NCBI GenBank assembly: GCA_021613535.1
Contig: CP075494.1
Span: forward strand, 13,206,001-13,270,000
Reading direction: 5' to 3'
DNA: 64,000 bases
Source of the DNA: Adineta vaga
Taxonomy: Eukaryota; Rotifera
The notes below the pieces were generated by a model. The model was not told the DNA's origin, searched no databases, and worked only from the letters and a program-made list of their open reading frames with translations. The position numbers and the translations under genes were made by a program. This document shows, piece by piece, positions 23,901 through 36,735 of this stretch; positions within the stretch are counted from its first letter, which is position 1, and each line of letters starts with the position of its first letter.

Positions 23901-24701
23901 TTAAAGTAGAAAAATGACACCTATAAAATAAAATAATACAATGTAGATTATTAATGAATGAGATGGTTTTGATGCAGTATTAGAAAAAAATGATTGAAGT
24001 TTTGACTGTAGCCAGCTAAATATTCCGTCGAATGAGTTTGTTTTTGATCCTTTTTGATATACTGATCCTGATTCGGAAATCTGAATGACTGAACCGCGCA
24101 CAGCATCGACATATGCAACACCTGTACCTGATACATCAGCAACAACGAAATGCATTGGACACGCATTCGCATCTACTTCTCCTGCACCACTAATTTGAAT
24201 GGTGCCAGTATCATTTACAAAACCAGTAATAACTAATTTAGCTTCACCAGAGACAAAAACATTTAGTTTAGAATTGATTTCAACAGCAACTTGTGCTTTA
24301 CTTCTACCAGATAATTGAATTGAAAATGTACCAGTTTTGATTGAATTTGTTGTATTTAATGTTGTTGTTCCATTTAACCAAATTATAGATGGAACTGTAC
24401 GTAAACGTAAGTAGGCCTTTATTCTTGGAAGAGACTGAGTATTATATTTAGAATAAATACGTAGATAAGGTGGTCCACTCATTTCCAAATTATAATCATG
24501 AATCGGCTGCATTGTTTCAACGACAAGAGTTGACCGTTCACTATTTGATTCGATAGATTCTAATTGAAAATCAAATATACCACCACCTTCAAATGAAATA
24601 ATATCACCATCAAGTACAGAATTTGAACGATAAATTGGTCGATAAGTATTGGCAACATGTATTATCAATATAAATATAAGGAGAAGTTTAGTATCATTCA
24701 T
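23901..24701 (-). CDS. DUF2807 (GIN-domain) secreted surface protein, paralogue 2
   Basis: A single exon of 266 residues from ATG 24701-24699 (MNDTKLLLIFILIIHVANT, a signal peptide). The open frame extends upstream without another ATG. Strand repeats include FEGGGIFDFQLE, LNGTTTLNTT, VFVSGEAKLVITGF, ISGAGEVDAN and VSGTGVAYVD, which keep the Gly-rich turns of DUF2807 beta-helix rungs. The C-terminal segment LIIYIVLFYFIGVIFLL is a membrane or GPI anchor. It lies head-to-tail between its two paralogues with about 300-380 bp spacers, as expected from tandem duplication. A Cys (DANACPMH) is shared with paralogue 3 but missing in paralogue 1. Confidence 0.7.
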   Translation of the reverse strand: MNDTKLLLIFILIIHVANTYRPIYRSNSVLDGDIISFEGGGIFDFQLESIESNSERSTLVVETMQPIHDYNLEMSGPPYLRIYSKYNTQSLPRIKAYLRLRTVPSIIWLNGTTTLNTTNSIKTGTFSIQLSGRSKAQVAVEINSKLNVFVSGEAKLVITGFVNDTGTIQISGAGEVDANACPMHFVVADVSGTGVAYVDAVRGSVIQISESGSVYQKGSKTNSFDGIFSWLQSKLQSFFSNTASKPSHSLIIYIVLFYFIGVIFLL

Positions 24702-25077
24702 AATATTAGGTATAGGCACTAAACAATAAAACAAGATAAATATAAAGAATACGATTAAGAACGAAGGTATTTATTCTCTTCAGTTAGACAAAGATGACGA
24801 ATTTAGTTTGTTTTGGAAGAAAGAACAGATTTGACATTCACACATAGTTGTTTAGTAGACAAATCAGCGTTTATATTTGACTATTATTTCTATTCGACCA
24901 GTATGTGAAATGGTAATGTTTTCAATATATTACTTGTAAATTTGTTAAATATTTTAGCTAATCGATAGAACGCTTTGAAATAAAAATCAGCTACATGCTG
25001 GAAACAAAATTACATTCGATTACGTTGTAGTTCAATTTCAATCTTTTATTTATTTCATCTATGTAGTCAAACAATGA

Positions 25078-25932
25078 TTATTTCTTCGAACAAATATTTA
25101 CAATTTTAATAAGAAAAACAACAATTATTAAAATCAATATAAAAACACAAATCATTAATATTTTCAACGTTTTTGACACGGTATGACTAGAACCAAATGG
25201 CGATCTGAATAGATTTTTGAAAAAAGGAATTAATTGTTTTAACCATGACAGACCATTTTGCGTTCGTTTTCGTAATGGTCCATGATAAACCACACTTCCA
25301 GTTCCCAATGTATTTATGTCAATTGCTTGTCTGGCAGCGACGTTTGCAGAACTACTTCCTACTACATTAACAATAACCGTATCCATTGAACATAATTGGG
25401 CATCTACGTGTCCTGATCCGTAAACATCAATATAACCTGTATCTTTGACAAAACCACTAAGATGTAAACTTGATGAGCCCAAAACAATAACATGAAGTTG
25501 AGTATCGACATTAACAGCTAGTTGTGCACTACTGCTGCCTAATAGTTTTAGTGAAAGTGTATTTGTTGAAAGTACATTGGTTGTAATTAATGTTGCTGAT
25601 TCACCTAGAGTAATTTGAAAAAGTGGTTTATGAAGTCTTAAATAAACAATGATTTTCGCAGCAGGATCGATAAAGTTTTGCGAATAAATACGAAGATGAG
25701 GTGGTCGATCAATTTTTAAGACGTCTTCATATATGATTTGTGTGGATTCGATTTCTACTTTTAATGTCGACATGTCCGAATTAGTAAATGTTAATTCATA
25801 TTGAATTGCACCACCACCTTCGAATGACAAAATATCACCTTCAATTTTATAATATAAACCAGGAATTATGTTTTGTTCGCCAAAAACAAATAGCATCGAA
25901 ATTATGATGACAAAAAGTTTAGTAACAGTCAT
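25078..25932 (-). CDS. DUF2807 (GIN-domain) secreted surface protein, paralogue 3
   Basis: A single exon of 284 residues with a signal peptide (MTVTKLFVIIISMLFVFG). The beta-rung motifs are the clearest of the three: FEGGGAIQYELTF, LGESATLITT, VIVLGSSSLHLSGF, VYGSGHVDAQLC, VVGSSSANVAA and LGTGSVVYHG. Unlike paralogues 1 and 2 it ends in a longer hydrophobic helix followed by a charged tail (KIVNICSKK), which suggests a single-pass type I membrane protein rather than a GPI anchor. It is the most upstream of the trio in transcription order. There are no introns, consistent with a prokaryotic origin of the family, although that origin is inferred. Confidence 0.7.
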   Translation of the reverse strand: MTVTKLFVIIISMLFVFGEQNIIPGLYYKIEGDILSFEGGGAIQYELTFTNSDMSTLKVEIESTQIIYEDVLKIDRPPHLRIYSQNFIDPAAKIIVYLRLHKPLFQITLGESATLITTNVLSTNTLSLKLLGSSSAQLAVNVDTQLHVIVLGSSSLHLSGFVKDTGYIDVYGSGHVDAQLCSMDTVIVNVVGSSSANVAARQAIDINTLGTGSVVYHGPLRKRTQNGLSWLKQLIPFFKNLFRSPFGSSHTVSKTLKILMICVFILILIIVVFLIKIVNICSKK

Positions 25933-26456
25933 TCTTTTCTACTATAAGAAAATAAACACGAAGTATATAATCAATTCAGTCGATTTGTTTTCTTTTACTG
26001 ACTGCCGTTTTCTGTTCGGTTTGAATTAAACGGCGTGACAAAGTTGTATATATATATTCGAAGAGAACAGACAAAATCGAATGCAAATGTTCATCTTTAT
26101 TGTAATCATCGAAACAACAGAAGAAAATCGAAAAGAATATGCTTTTTTTCTCAAATGTAACACACAGACAGATATATACATTAAAAAGAACAACAAGAAA
26201 CGAATAATGACATTGAAAGAAGAAAAATATGGAATGATAAACATGAACGGTTGATACACAACAAACATAAAATTAATTCAGAACCTTAAAAAGCTTTTTC
26301 TTGTATTATTATTATTGTTGTATACGGTCTAATTACCGTTTAGTAATAAAGTATATACATAAAAAAAAGAGACAAAAGACACGATCTGAAACTACTTCAA
26401 ATGAATGAAAACAAAGCGATGAAATTGACTAAAGAAGAAAGATTTGTCCGGAATGA
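25933..26456. other. Spacer between DUF2807 paralogue 3 and the AKAP2-like gene
   Basis: About 520 bp, AT-rich. It contains a short TA run (about 26047-26056) and poly-A tracts. No gene can be supported. It includes the promoter side of paralogue 3 and the 3' UTR of the large gene on the same strand. Confidence 0.45.
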
Positions 26457-29400
26457 TTAATCATCAGTTTTATTTGCCATCATTTGTTCCCATTTATGAG
26501 ACATATCTAATTTTTTTATTGGACGAATTAATGGTGCTTGAGCTTTCTAAATAAGTTACATCAAAAACTATGTTTTGTTAATAATATCAATTTACTTCAT
26601 TTTCTGTTCGTTTTAATCGTTGAATTTTATCGAAATAACGTTCCTGATCATCATCATGTTCTTCTTGAGAAACATTACCTGAATCACCATTCATTGTTGT
26701 ATTTGTTGATGATATACTCACACTAACTGAATTACGTTGTTTTCTGAAGGAACACACAAATCAAATCATTCATTCGTAATTCAAAAGATTTACCTGAATT
26801 CTTGTTCTCGTTCTTGACATTGCCGTTTTTCTAATTTCAATCGATCACTTGTTGATAATTTTGAATAATCAGCTATTTTATTAGCTGAACTAACAGCATG
26901 AGCAGTTGAATTTGGACTTGGAAATTTATTGCGTACAGCTGATAGTGCTTTAAATTGAAACATTTAATATTTTTTTCTTATGAAAAGAGACAAGATGATT
27001 ACTTACATAAATTATTCGTATTTTGGTTTATTTTTGGTTTGGAATAACCATTCATTGTGGGTGTTATTGGTCCATGAGAACGTGATATTTGTTGATTTTC
27101 ACTATCACGTCGTATTTTACTTGTTGAAATTGTTTGAATTGATTGACTTTTTGGTAATGTTGAAACATGTTCTTGATATTTTCGTGGATCTGCATGTTCA
27201 TCACTTGTATGTTGAATACGACCTAATTGTCGTAATTCTTGTTCTTTTGCACGTATGGCTTCGATTTCACGTTGAATGATATTATTTGTATTTTGTGAAG
27301 TAAGAATATTTTGATTTGAAATAGAACGAGAAAGTAAACCATTCGTTGAACTTGTACGAAATATGGGCATACCGTTTTCATTGAAACGATTTAATTCTTG
27401 AGAAACAACATTTGTTACTTGTTTGTAATCTTCTTGGGGTTCAAAAACATGATTTTGAGTAGAGATTATTGAACGACGTGGTGAAGATAATGTTGCTTGT
27501 GAATCCATGTATGAAGTATTTGATTTGGATGTAAAAAAATCTAAGTTGGACATGAAGGAACTACTTCGAACAGGTTGAGTTGTTGACGATGATAGAGATT
27601 CTGATTTAATAGAATCATTAATTGATTGTGACATTATAATCGATCCATCTTCTGGAAAACCACATTTTTTACGTTGACGTTTTAATTCTTCTTCTTTTTC
27701 TTTCGTTTCACGTATTTCTCGAGCAATTAATGATTCAGAATAGTAAATATTTGTTGGTGAATTAGGAGAATTTATAGATGAATCAACTGTTGGATAAACT
27801 ATTTGATCAATTGTACCACGACGACTAATATTGCTATGATTATTCTCCGACTAGAAGAAAAAGTAAAATAATTGTTCATTTTTTGAATAGGATCGATTTT
27901 ATGTCTATGAAAACAGTCTGAAAAGTATGTTGTTAAAGTCAATTATAGGAATGACAATCTAAAAGAATAATTTCCGCAACTGATATATAATCTAGTAATG
28001 TCTAGTCGTTCTTTTAACAGTGAGTTCATCGCATGTTCATTTTTTTTCTATAGAGAGATATAAAAACAAATCCCTCCAGACAAACGGAAACTCGTCATAT
28101 TTTACTGTATAAGTCAGTAGCTAATTCATCATCTTATATTAAAATAATAGATAGAAAAATAACAAATCAATATTCTACCTGTTTTTCTTCGATGACTACA
28201 TCTTTAGTTCCAACAATATGATCTGTATATTTATTCATTGTTGAGTTTTCTTGCTGTGATTGTCGTCTATTATTATTATTAGTAGTAGTAGTAGTAGGTT
28301 GATTCGATTGATAAGTTGGTAGATTTCTTTTTAAACTTCCATAACTAATTGGTACTTTTTTATGATGATGTTTTACTTCAGGTGTATGTAATAAATGTTC
28401 GTTGGATTGAGATAAAGATTTGTTTGTATCAGATATTTTTTGTTCAAATAAAGCTTTTATATTTGCTGTTTTGATTTTAATTGAACCACGATCATCTAAT
28501 CTTTCGTTATAACGTGCATCAATATGTTTTTTTGTTTGAGATTCATCGAAATAATTGGATTGTGCAGGATGATAAGATTCGCGTTCACTGTTTACAGATG
28601 GAAGATCTGATGACGCAGCAGTAGCAGTAGATCCTTCCGATCGTTTAGCTTTGGACTTTGATGTATTAGTTGTTTTTTTCTCAACTTGAGGTTGAGCTAA
28701 ATGAACTGATGATGAAAGTAGAGAAGCAAATTCGTTGATACGATCTTTATGAATTGGTCTCGGAACAGGAGCCGATTCAGGTTTCAATGTTGGATAAGCT
28801 GATTTTGATGTTTCGATTTCCGTTTCGTTATTTGGTGGAGATTTTTTTACACTTTGAAGTAGTTCTGTAAGTAGAGTATTTTTATTTGAACGAGCTTGAT
28901 GTTCAATGGAAGATGATGATGAGGGTGATGTATCTAAATATAATGAGTAGAAATATTCAGATTTGATTCTTGACTCAAAGAATCAGAAGCGGTCAAAAAG
29001 AAGAGAAGAAAAAGAAAATGAAACAGAAGTTAGGTGAGAGAAGAAAAAAGAGAAGAATCATCGGTTATTCTTCTCACACCCGTTGTCGACGGGAAGATGA
29101 AAAGAATTTTTCTCTCTTTCGCGTCTTTTATCAAATTGGTCAACTGAATTACATCATCTCTTCCTGTTGAACTGTTGTCTTAAGATTCACTAAACAAAAG
29201 AACAAGAAGAACTCAAAATATGTGCGTGATTAGATGAGATACTATTAAGCTAATACCTCCCTGCAACTTGTCTCTTAATCAGGTCAGAAAGAGTTATAGA
29301 CAAGGAATAGAATAACAAATGAGCTGTAACATTCTCATCGTACATTTACTCAGGAGAAGAAAAAAAATAAGAGATTAAAATAGCAACATCGAACAAGAAA

Positions 29401-32400
29401 AAACTGTACTATAAACAAAAGAATAGATGTACCTTCTCAATTGTGTGAAGAACAGGAAGTATTATGTCACCCTCAATCTAACTCTTTCTTTCTACGTATT
29501 TTGGGCTACTTGTCGGAAGAAGAATGTCAATGTGTAGCCGAGACTATACGATGTACGTATCGAAATGACGATTGGAGTGTTAAATCTTTCATTTAATAGT
29601 TCAGATCAAAATGAAAACTTCTTATTCAAACGATACTATCACATTGAAGCTGATGAGAAAGAGAAAAAGAGCATCGCGTATATTCGATATATATATATAT
29701 ATACATATATACGCATCTCCTTTCAATTCATTTATTCATTCGTTCGTTCGTTTGTTCGTTCTTTGAGTCGATTCTTTTCACCTGTTTTCAATCAATCGAG
29801 ACTTATGTACTTATTTTCTCACTCGAAATCGTTTTATGAGAGATATGACTGACCGATGGTTCAGTCAGCAGAACTAATTGACCTTATCAAACATTCAATG
29901 GACCAAAAAGAGTTGAGGTTATCTATTCACAAATATTTATGTCGATTATCTTATACCTTTATTTGATGATGATTTCAATTTGGATTTCGATTTGGATTGA
30001 ATTGGTGATGATGAACGTGGAACATTTGTTTGTACTTTTTTTCTTTCAGCTGTTTGAATACCGTATGATGAAACGGACGATAATGAATCATCTAATAGAT
30101 TCTTTTGAGTTTTAATAATCGAATTTGTTGAACCAATAGGTGTAGAAAATAGATCAAGAACTTCACCTGAATGGTATGCTGGCGAAGTTGAAGCTACTTT
30201 AGCGGATGAAATATCACGCACAACTGTATATGGTTTGGAAGATGATAATGATGATGATTCATCACGTTCCTGTTCTTGCTCAGAGAGAGAAGGGGTTGAA
30301 TTGGATGATGCAATTGATGATGTACGTGCTTTTGAAGAATCTATTTGAAAATGTCATGTTCAGAAATAAATCTTTTTCAATTATAGTCTTACGATGATTG
30401 ATATTCTGTTTTTCACGACGTTTACTTCTATCATTAGGTATAGATGATGAAGATGAAGACGACGTTGTTGTTATTGATGATGATGATGATGATGATGATT
30501 TATCTTTTGGTACAATTGTTAAAACACCATTTACAATTTCTAAGATACATTCTTGTTCGTCCATTTGAATAATTTCAATATTGGATTCTATACTTTCATT
30601 TAATAAATGTTTAATAGGACTTAATGATGTTGGATAAAATTCATTTGTTTTCTTGTTAGTCTTTGGTGATGATGCATCTTAAAACAGGACAATATGTTAA
30701 AATAAAACAATACAATGTGTATAGAAATGCAAATGCAATGCTAGTCATAGACACGTAAAGAGAGAGAGAGAGAGAGGAAAAGAAAAGAAAATCATTAGTG
30801 GTATATCAATTGTGAAAAAGATCAAATTGACATTATTCAAAATAGTTTGTTTTACTGGGTTCCTGCCATTTGGACAGTGACAGAAAAGGTTTTGAAACAA
30901 TGTATCTTTCGAGAGAACGATTGATGACGAGAAAAAAAACATCAAGTCAACAGGTGTCTTTTGCTAAATAAATGCCGGGAATAGAAAAGTGATCATTCAT
31001 TTTTTTCAATAGGAATACAGGATGATAAAAAACAATCCTCTTCGTTCTTTTTTCCCTTTTTCTTCGTCTTCTATACTTTATAACTTGTTTTTCTTACCAA
31101 ATAACACAGGTATACTAAGATTTGTCATTTATATAAACATGAAAGAACAGAAATTAGATGCGGTGATGATTATTATTTTTTTCTTATATGTCACCATACA
31201 ACAACAAAACATCGTTTATTTTCTTCGTTTTTATTTTTTTTTATACAGAAGCGTTTGTTCGTCAATAGGCCCGAGAAGAAAAAGAAAGATCAGAGAAACT
31301 TTCTATAATTACTATGTCTACCCGAATTGGCGACCCGAAGATTTTTAAATATTACAGTACCTTTATAGGAAGTATTGTTGATGTGTAGTCGCGATGATTC
31401 ATCTGTTTTGATCGATTGATGATTATTATTACAACTAGAAAGAAAATAGATTGATTGAAAATTTCCAGAAAACGGAAAAAGAAAACATCTGATTATTTTT
31501 AATTAAATCTCAGAGCATACCTATTGTGTAAGAGCATTGTTGTATCAACACGTGTTTGATTGTGTGATGTAGTAGATGTAACTGTTTTTGTCGATGTCGA
31601 TGAATTTAAACTTGCATTTTGACAAGCATCTGTTTCATCAACTAAAACGATAGTAACTCGTTGAACTCAAATTTTTTTTTCTTCTTCTTCTTCTTCTTCT
31701 TTTCGTGTCGTATGTTTTATACTCTTAAAAATTGAATCAAATATACGTATATATGTACAGAGAACAAGAGTATATATTAATGTATGTCCCGTTATCGTGC
31801 GATGACCGTGTTATTGTGTTCATTTTCAAGATTTAAACTCATTCAACTGAAAATGCATTGTTCTTTAATTTCAATTTACTCACGTTGATTATTTGATAAA
31901 AATGGTTGAATAAGATTCTTTTTTAAACGACGTTGTTGAAGATAACTCGTTGGTTTAGTATTATCATTCGATAATTGAGTTGGTGAACTAGGTGAACGTA
32001 TCCATGTTTTACGTCGTTTACAACGAACTCGTGTGATGGATATTGCTTCTTGACGTAATGTTGAACTTGTATTATTTAAATCATCACTTGCACAGCTGTT
32101 ACGAGCTGCATCCGACGAGTACCTTTATAGACAAAACAACTTATCAGTAAAGAGTGACTGATACTTGATAATAAATCGATATCAAAGAGAACTATTGACA
32201 TTTCATTGAAGTAGATTCAATCTATATAGTATGTCGATAAAAGGAAAGAAATTGAAAAAATAAACAAGGAAATCATTAGATTTCAACGAAAGAAATAATC
32301 ATTTGATTCTCATTAGAATAAGTTATGCAAATCAAATAGGTTAATATCACACGTTCTTATCAACATAAATCTTTCATATTATTGAATCAATGATGACATA

Positions 32401-34957
32401 GAGCAAAAAAGAAAAAAAACTTTTCACTTTACTGTTAACTAAATGATTGATATGTAAAATTATGAAAAGTAAATGTCAATTGCACATATATACACTCTTA
32501 AAGAAAAGAATTGTAAAATGACCTGACTCGTCTTATTTTAATACAGTATATGTCTTCTCGAATTACATCTTACTTCATTTTAACAAGAGAAACAAAACCT
32601 TGGCATGAATGTCCATGAAGAATTACAAATAAATACGACAAATGAATGTAGTTATTTTCTCACTAATATACTGTTTTATTGTGCGAAGGTTAAATCATAG
32701 ACAAAGCTTTTTTTCTTTTTATTTTGTTTCAATTCTAAACGATCCATTTTGACAAAGAATTACCGAGAGAAAGATTATGTTTTACTTACATGCAAATAGT
32801 CATGATGTTTTTTTTTCTAAGGTATATGTTGAATAAAACTGACTCGATTGGACTTTCTTTCTTTCGTTCGATTGAGCGTATATTTCGCCTACTTCAATCA
32901 ACTATTGACAGTGTGCCGAGGAAGAAGTAATTTCACTCTTTGTGTGTTGCATCACAATATCAACTAGGACTGTGCTACCGTTGGCTATTATTAAAACGAA
33001 GAGGCTCTTTTTGTGGGTTGCTTTGTTAATGTATGTATGTATGTATGTGTACACATACGAAAACAAAATAGAGGACAACGAAATAAAGATGTACTGCCGT
33101 TTACATAAGCAATGTAGAGAGATACTAAGTATGTTGTAAAAGGAAGAAGTAAAAACATGTATTTTTAATCCGCATAAACGGATGTATGTTAAAAAGAGTG
33201 TGATGAAAATAGGAAGTGATCTTCTTTTCGTGATAGGAAATCGAATTGGATTTTATTTACTATATGCATAGATATCTCGTTTTCAAGATGTAATCAAAGG
33301 TTTAAAATGTTCGATTCTTATTTACTTAAATATAGTGATTGACTCTCTCTCTCTCTCGTGCGCAAGCTTCTGTATGAAAGAAAAACGAATCACCTTGATC
33401 TTCAGAGTTGTCATCACTTATTTGAGTCAAATAAGTCCTTTTTTTTATCATAATGAGAAGCCTAGTTTAGTATTAAATTGTTCCAAGGACAATGATTGAA
33501 AGGTTTCATGAAAACATACCTTAAATCGTCGGAATAATTTGATTCATCGGTATAATGTCCATCATCATTATCATCACCATCACCATCATTGTCATGTTGT
33601 GTCATTATTTCAATACAATTATTCATTTTGATCGAGTGAACAATTACTTGTTGATCTACTCTATTCTGATCATTAATGTTATCATTTGTTCGTTGTTTCT
33701 CTTGTTGATTTTGTTGTTCATCGGTAAAATTTCTTCGACAATGATCATGTTGAATAGACGATGTCATCAATTTATTTAACGAGACATTGTCTACATTTGA
33801 CCTTATCTTATTGTCCTGTTCAACATGCTGATTGTCATAATCGGATAAACAATCTTTTTCTTTAACTATTGTATATTTTGTTGCGTGAACAACACCGGAA
33901 AAATCAGGTTCAGGTGGTGTTAAACTAAGCCGTATACGGATAATCTGATCATCATTATTAATTACAGGATTTTCATTTCTTCAAAAAGAAAAAAAAGAAG
34001 AAAATCAGATTTAACGAATAAATCATAGATCATTTGAGATGAAACTTACTGTGGATCAGATGTCATAACAATATCATATGAATCACCATATTCTTTTACA
34101 GCTGGAATTATCGGTTCGGAATTATCATCGGTATCTGATTGAAAAACAGTTGTATCAGAACAAACACTAGCATCATGTTGTTGATTTGTTAATCGAATTG
34201 GTATATTTGACGTAATGGTTGTCAAAGACAGACCATCATCTAATCGCGTTGTTTCTTCTGGATAAAAATATGTATTTTCAAAATCAACACTATTCGTTTC
34301 TTGTTGTTCAGTTGGTTGTTCTTCTGAAAAACTTGTTGTTGCTGTTATAGCCATCGTTAAATGATTTGACAATGAACATGTTCGTACACGTTTTGATAAT
34401 GATGAACAATAACGATTAAATCGTTTCTGTTCATTTGATGCAAAGATATTTCCACTAGAAAGACTTCGACGTTTACCAATTGATTGTTCATGAATTGATG
34501 CATTCATCATTGTACGTGATAGTGCACTACCGTAAGATTCACCTTTAATAAATGTTTGTTGTAATGTATTAGCAATAACAGATTGTAATGTTTCAGCTGA
34601 CGAAGGATTAGAAAGAACTAAGAAAAAGAAGACAATTGATAAACTTGTGAATGAATTGAAAATTTTACCTTTCTCTTGTGTTTTATTTTCATTATCGTCA
34701 ATATGATTTTTATTTTCAAAATAATCAATACGTTCTTGCACATCATATAATGAATGTGTTCGTATAATTGGTTGTGAATCGATTAATAATTTCATGGAAT
34801 TATCTTCATAAATTGTCGATGGTTTTTTCTGAAAATTTAAACGATTTTTAATTTCATGTAGATGATTTGTTGTGGATGGATGACAACGAGTTGAATAACA
34901 AAATGATGATGTTGATGATGAACTTGGTAATATATAATATTTTTCTGTCATCATCAT
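26457..34957 (-). CDS. Large disordered protein with AKAP2/MISP C-terminal-type motifs
   Basis: A long multi-exon gene read as one unit, from ATG 34957-34955 (MMMTEKYYIL) to TAA 26459-26457 (ending MMANKTDD). Checked joins include the 34620-34672 intron and the join to the exon beginning near 33980. The protein is mostly disordered, rich in Ser, Asn and Gln. Near its C-terminus are two copies of an IxREIRE..E.EEELKRQR-like motif: LIAREIRETKEKEEELKRQR (about 27660-27735) and IIQREIEAIRAKEQELRQLG (about 27220-27280). Such motifs occur in the AKAP2/palmdelphin and MISP actin/cortex proteins. The final segment, IRPIKKLDMSHKWEQMM, is basic-aromatic. A cytoskeletal scaffold is inferred. No RII-binding helix was recognised. 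Introns at about 28936-29955 and 32126-33519 are unusually long for this window and hold only simple repeats (AG, CTT, CT and TA runs). It could be more than one gene. Confidence 0.5.
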
Positions 34958-35940
34958 CGGAATAGTAATCGTATTCAATTATAATAGAAAGAAATGAAGA
35001 AGAAGAGAGAAGAGTGTTAAATTATTGGGTTGAGATATCTATCTTGATGTATATACTATATGGTCACCTCCTCTTTTCGGGTTATTACAAATTGAAATGT
35101 ATGAATGAGTAGATACACGAGTTTCACACTAACGTTCTTTTGAATCGTTATTGAACGTGAATAAAATCTAAATGGTGATGTAAAACACGGAACAATAGGA
35201 CGTCGATGGGTGTGTATGTGTGTGAAAATCAATCAATTATCTATTTGAGCAATTGAGCGAGAACGAATAGAAAAAAATGAAGAAGAAGAAGAAGAAATGA
35301 GAATGTATATACATATAATGAACATGAGGTGAATGAAGCTTAGAAAAGATCAACAGACTGTTTTTGTCTTCGAAGTAACTGAATAGGAAATTTTGAAAAA
35401 AAAAGAAAGAAAGATGTTATGTTGATCCGATGTGTAAACAAAGTTATATCTCTCAATTAGTTCAGCGACAAGATGTTATTAGAAAAACTAATCTCTCAAG
35501 GTTAGGGCGTTATGTGACATCGATTAAGATGGGTGGATCAAATAGAAGAAAGGAAGAACAAGGCGAAGATAGTAATTTGGTTTTGACACTTAATCTTCTA
35601 TGAAATAACAATGAATTTCTTCATCCCTTCCTTCTTTTTTTCTCTACGCTAGTTAAGATTGAATATAAATGCTTTATTTTTCATTCTGATCAGACAATCG
35701 TTCGTTCGTTCATATCAAATCATCGAGCATTAAATCAATGCGTTTTTTTCGCTATTGTACTAGAGATAAATCTAATAAAGAATAGTATATTTGAAGTGGA
35801 ATGTAAACAATGTTGTTCTATTCAACGACTTTACCAGATGAAATCTGTTGTCGATTGATAAGAAATAGTTTACGATAAAAAAAAAACGAAGTATTTCTAC
35901 AGAAAGAATCAGAATAGTTTAGCAGAAGGAAAAAGAAATT
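34958..35940. other. Divergent intergenic region
   Basis: About 980 bp between the AKAP2-like gene (-) and the four-helix membrane protein gene (+). It contains purine-rich GAAGAA runs (about 35279-35295) and AT-rich stretches. No coding exon or RNA fold is supported. Confidence 0.45.
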
Positions 35941-36432
35941 ATGGAAACAATACGTGTTACATTAATTTTTTTACATACGATTATCATCATTTTTGCAACA
36001 GTACAATTATATTCACATTTAAATCATATACCCGATGAAAACAATCGAAACAAACATATCTCGGGAATTGTTCGTTTTATTAGTGAATTTTTATGTATTG
36101 TGTTGTATCATACAAGTAGTATGATTATTATTTGGCGTAATTCTCGTTCTGGTTCAGGTATCGTACGAGCAAGTGGAATATTATTGATTGGAGAATTAAT
36201 ACAAGTTATGTCTTCAATTATTCAACTGATATTAGATCCAAATTTTACAATGAATAATGAATTACTTTCGATAATTGTATATGATTTCGTATTAGTTGCT
36301 GCAGTTATATTAACATTTCGAATGGGTGATCAACTTTCGAAACGTCGAGTAGATTTTACGCAAATTGAATTACTCTCGGATACGAATAATAGCAGAGCAA
36401 TGAACAATAGTGTTGAACCCACATTTCTTTAA
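35941..36432 (+). CDS. Small four-helix transmembrane protein, unrecognised
   Basis: A single exon of 163 residues with a good start (aaattATGG). Four hydrophobic segments are visible: VTLIFLHTIIIIFATVQLY (residues 6-24), a second around FISEFLCIVLYHTSSMIIIW (47-66), a third around ILLIGELIQVMSSIIQLIL (80-98) and a fourth around IIVYDFVLVAAVILTF (110-126). A 35-residue polar tail follows. Short loops and both ends in the cytosol are likely. I do not recognise a family; the topology is compatible with many tetraspan families but lacks the tetraspanin CCG motif. Confidence 0.6.
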   Translation: METIRVTLIFLHTIIIIFATVQLYSHLNHIPDENNRNKHISGIVRFISEFLCIVLYHTSSMIIIWRNSRSGSGIVRASGILLIGELIQVMSSIIQLILDPNFTMNNELLSIIVYDFVLVAAVILTFRMGDQLSKRRVDFTQIELLSDTNNSRAMNNSVEPTFL

Positions 36433-36735
36433 ATTTTTTATAGATATTTTTCAAATAAAATTCGAGTAGAGTCATATCTATGTTCTATCAATAATACAAC
36501 TTTCAATAAGAGTATTCACACATATTTTATGAGTTTAAGCAGATGTATACTTTTAATTTAACAGTCAAATCATGAACAAATGGATATAAATGTGTCCATA
36601 GAATCAATAATTTTCAGTTGATCAAATGTGATATTTAACCTTTGAACAAGGTAGATTAATTTTTCATGTGATATATTTAACTAAATCAAATGGTAAGAAT
36701 GATTTTAAAAAAATAATATAGAAAAATCTTGGATT

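Noticed and set aside
29565-29852. A plus-strand frame inside the long intron of the AKAP2-like gene
   Set aside because: It is built from TA and TTCG simple repeats and shows no conserved features.
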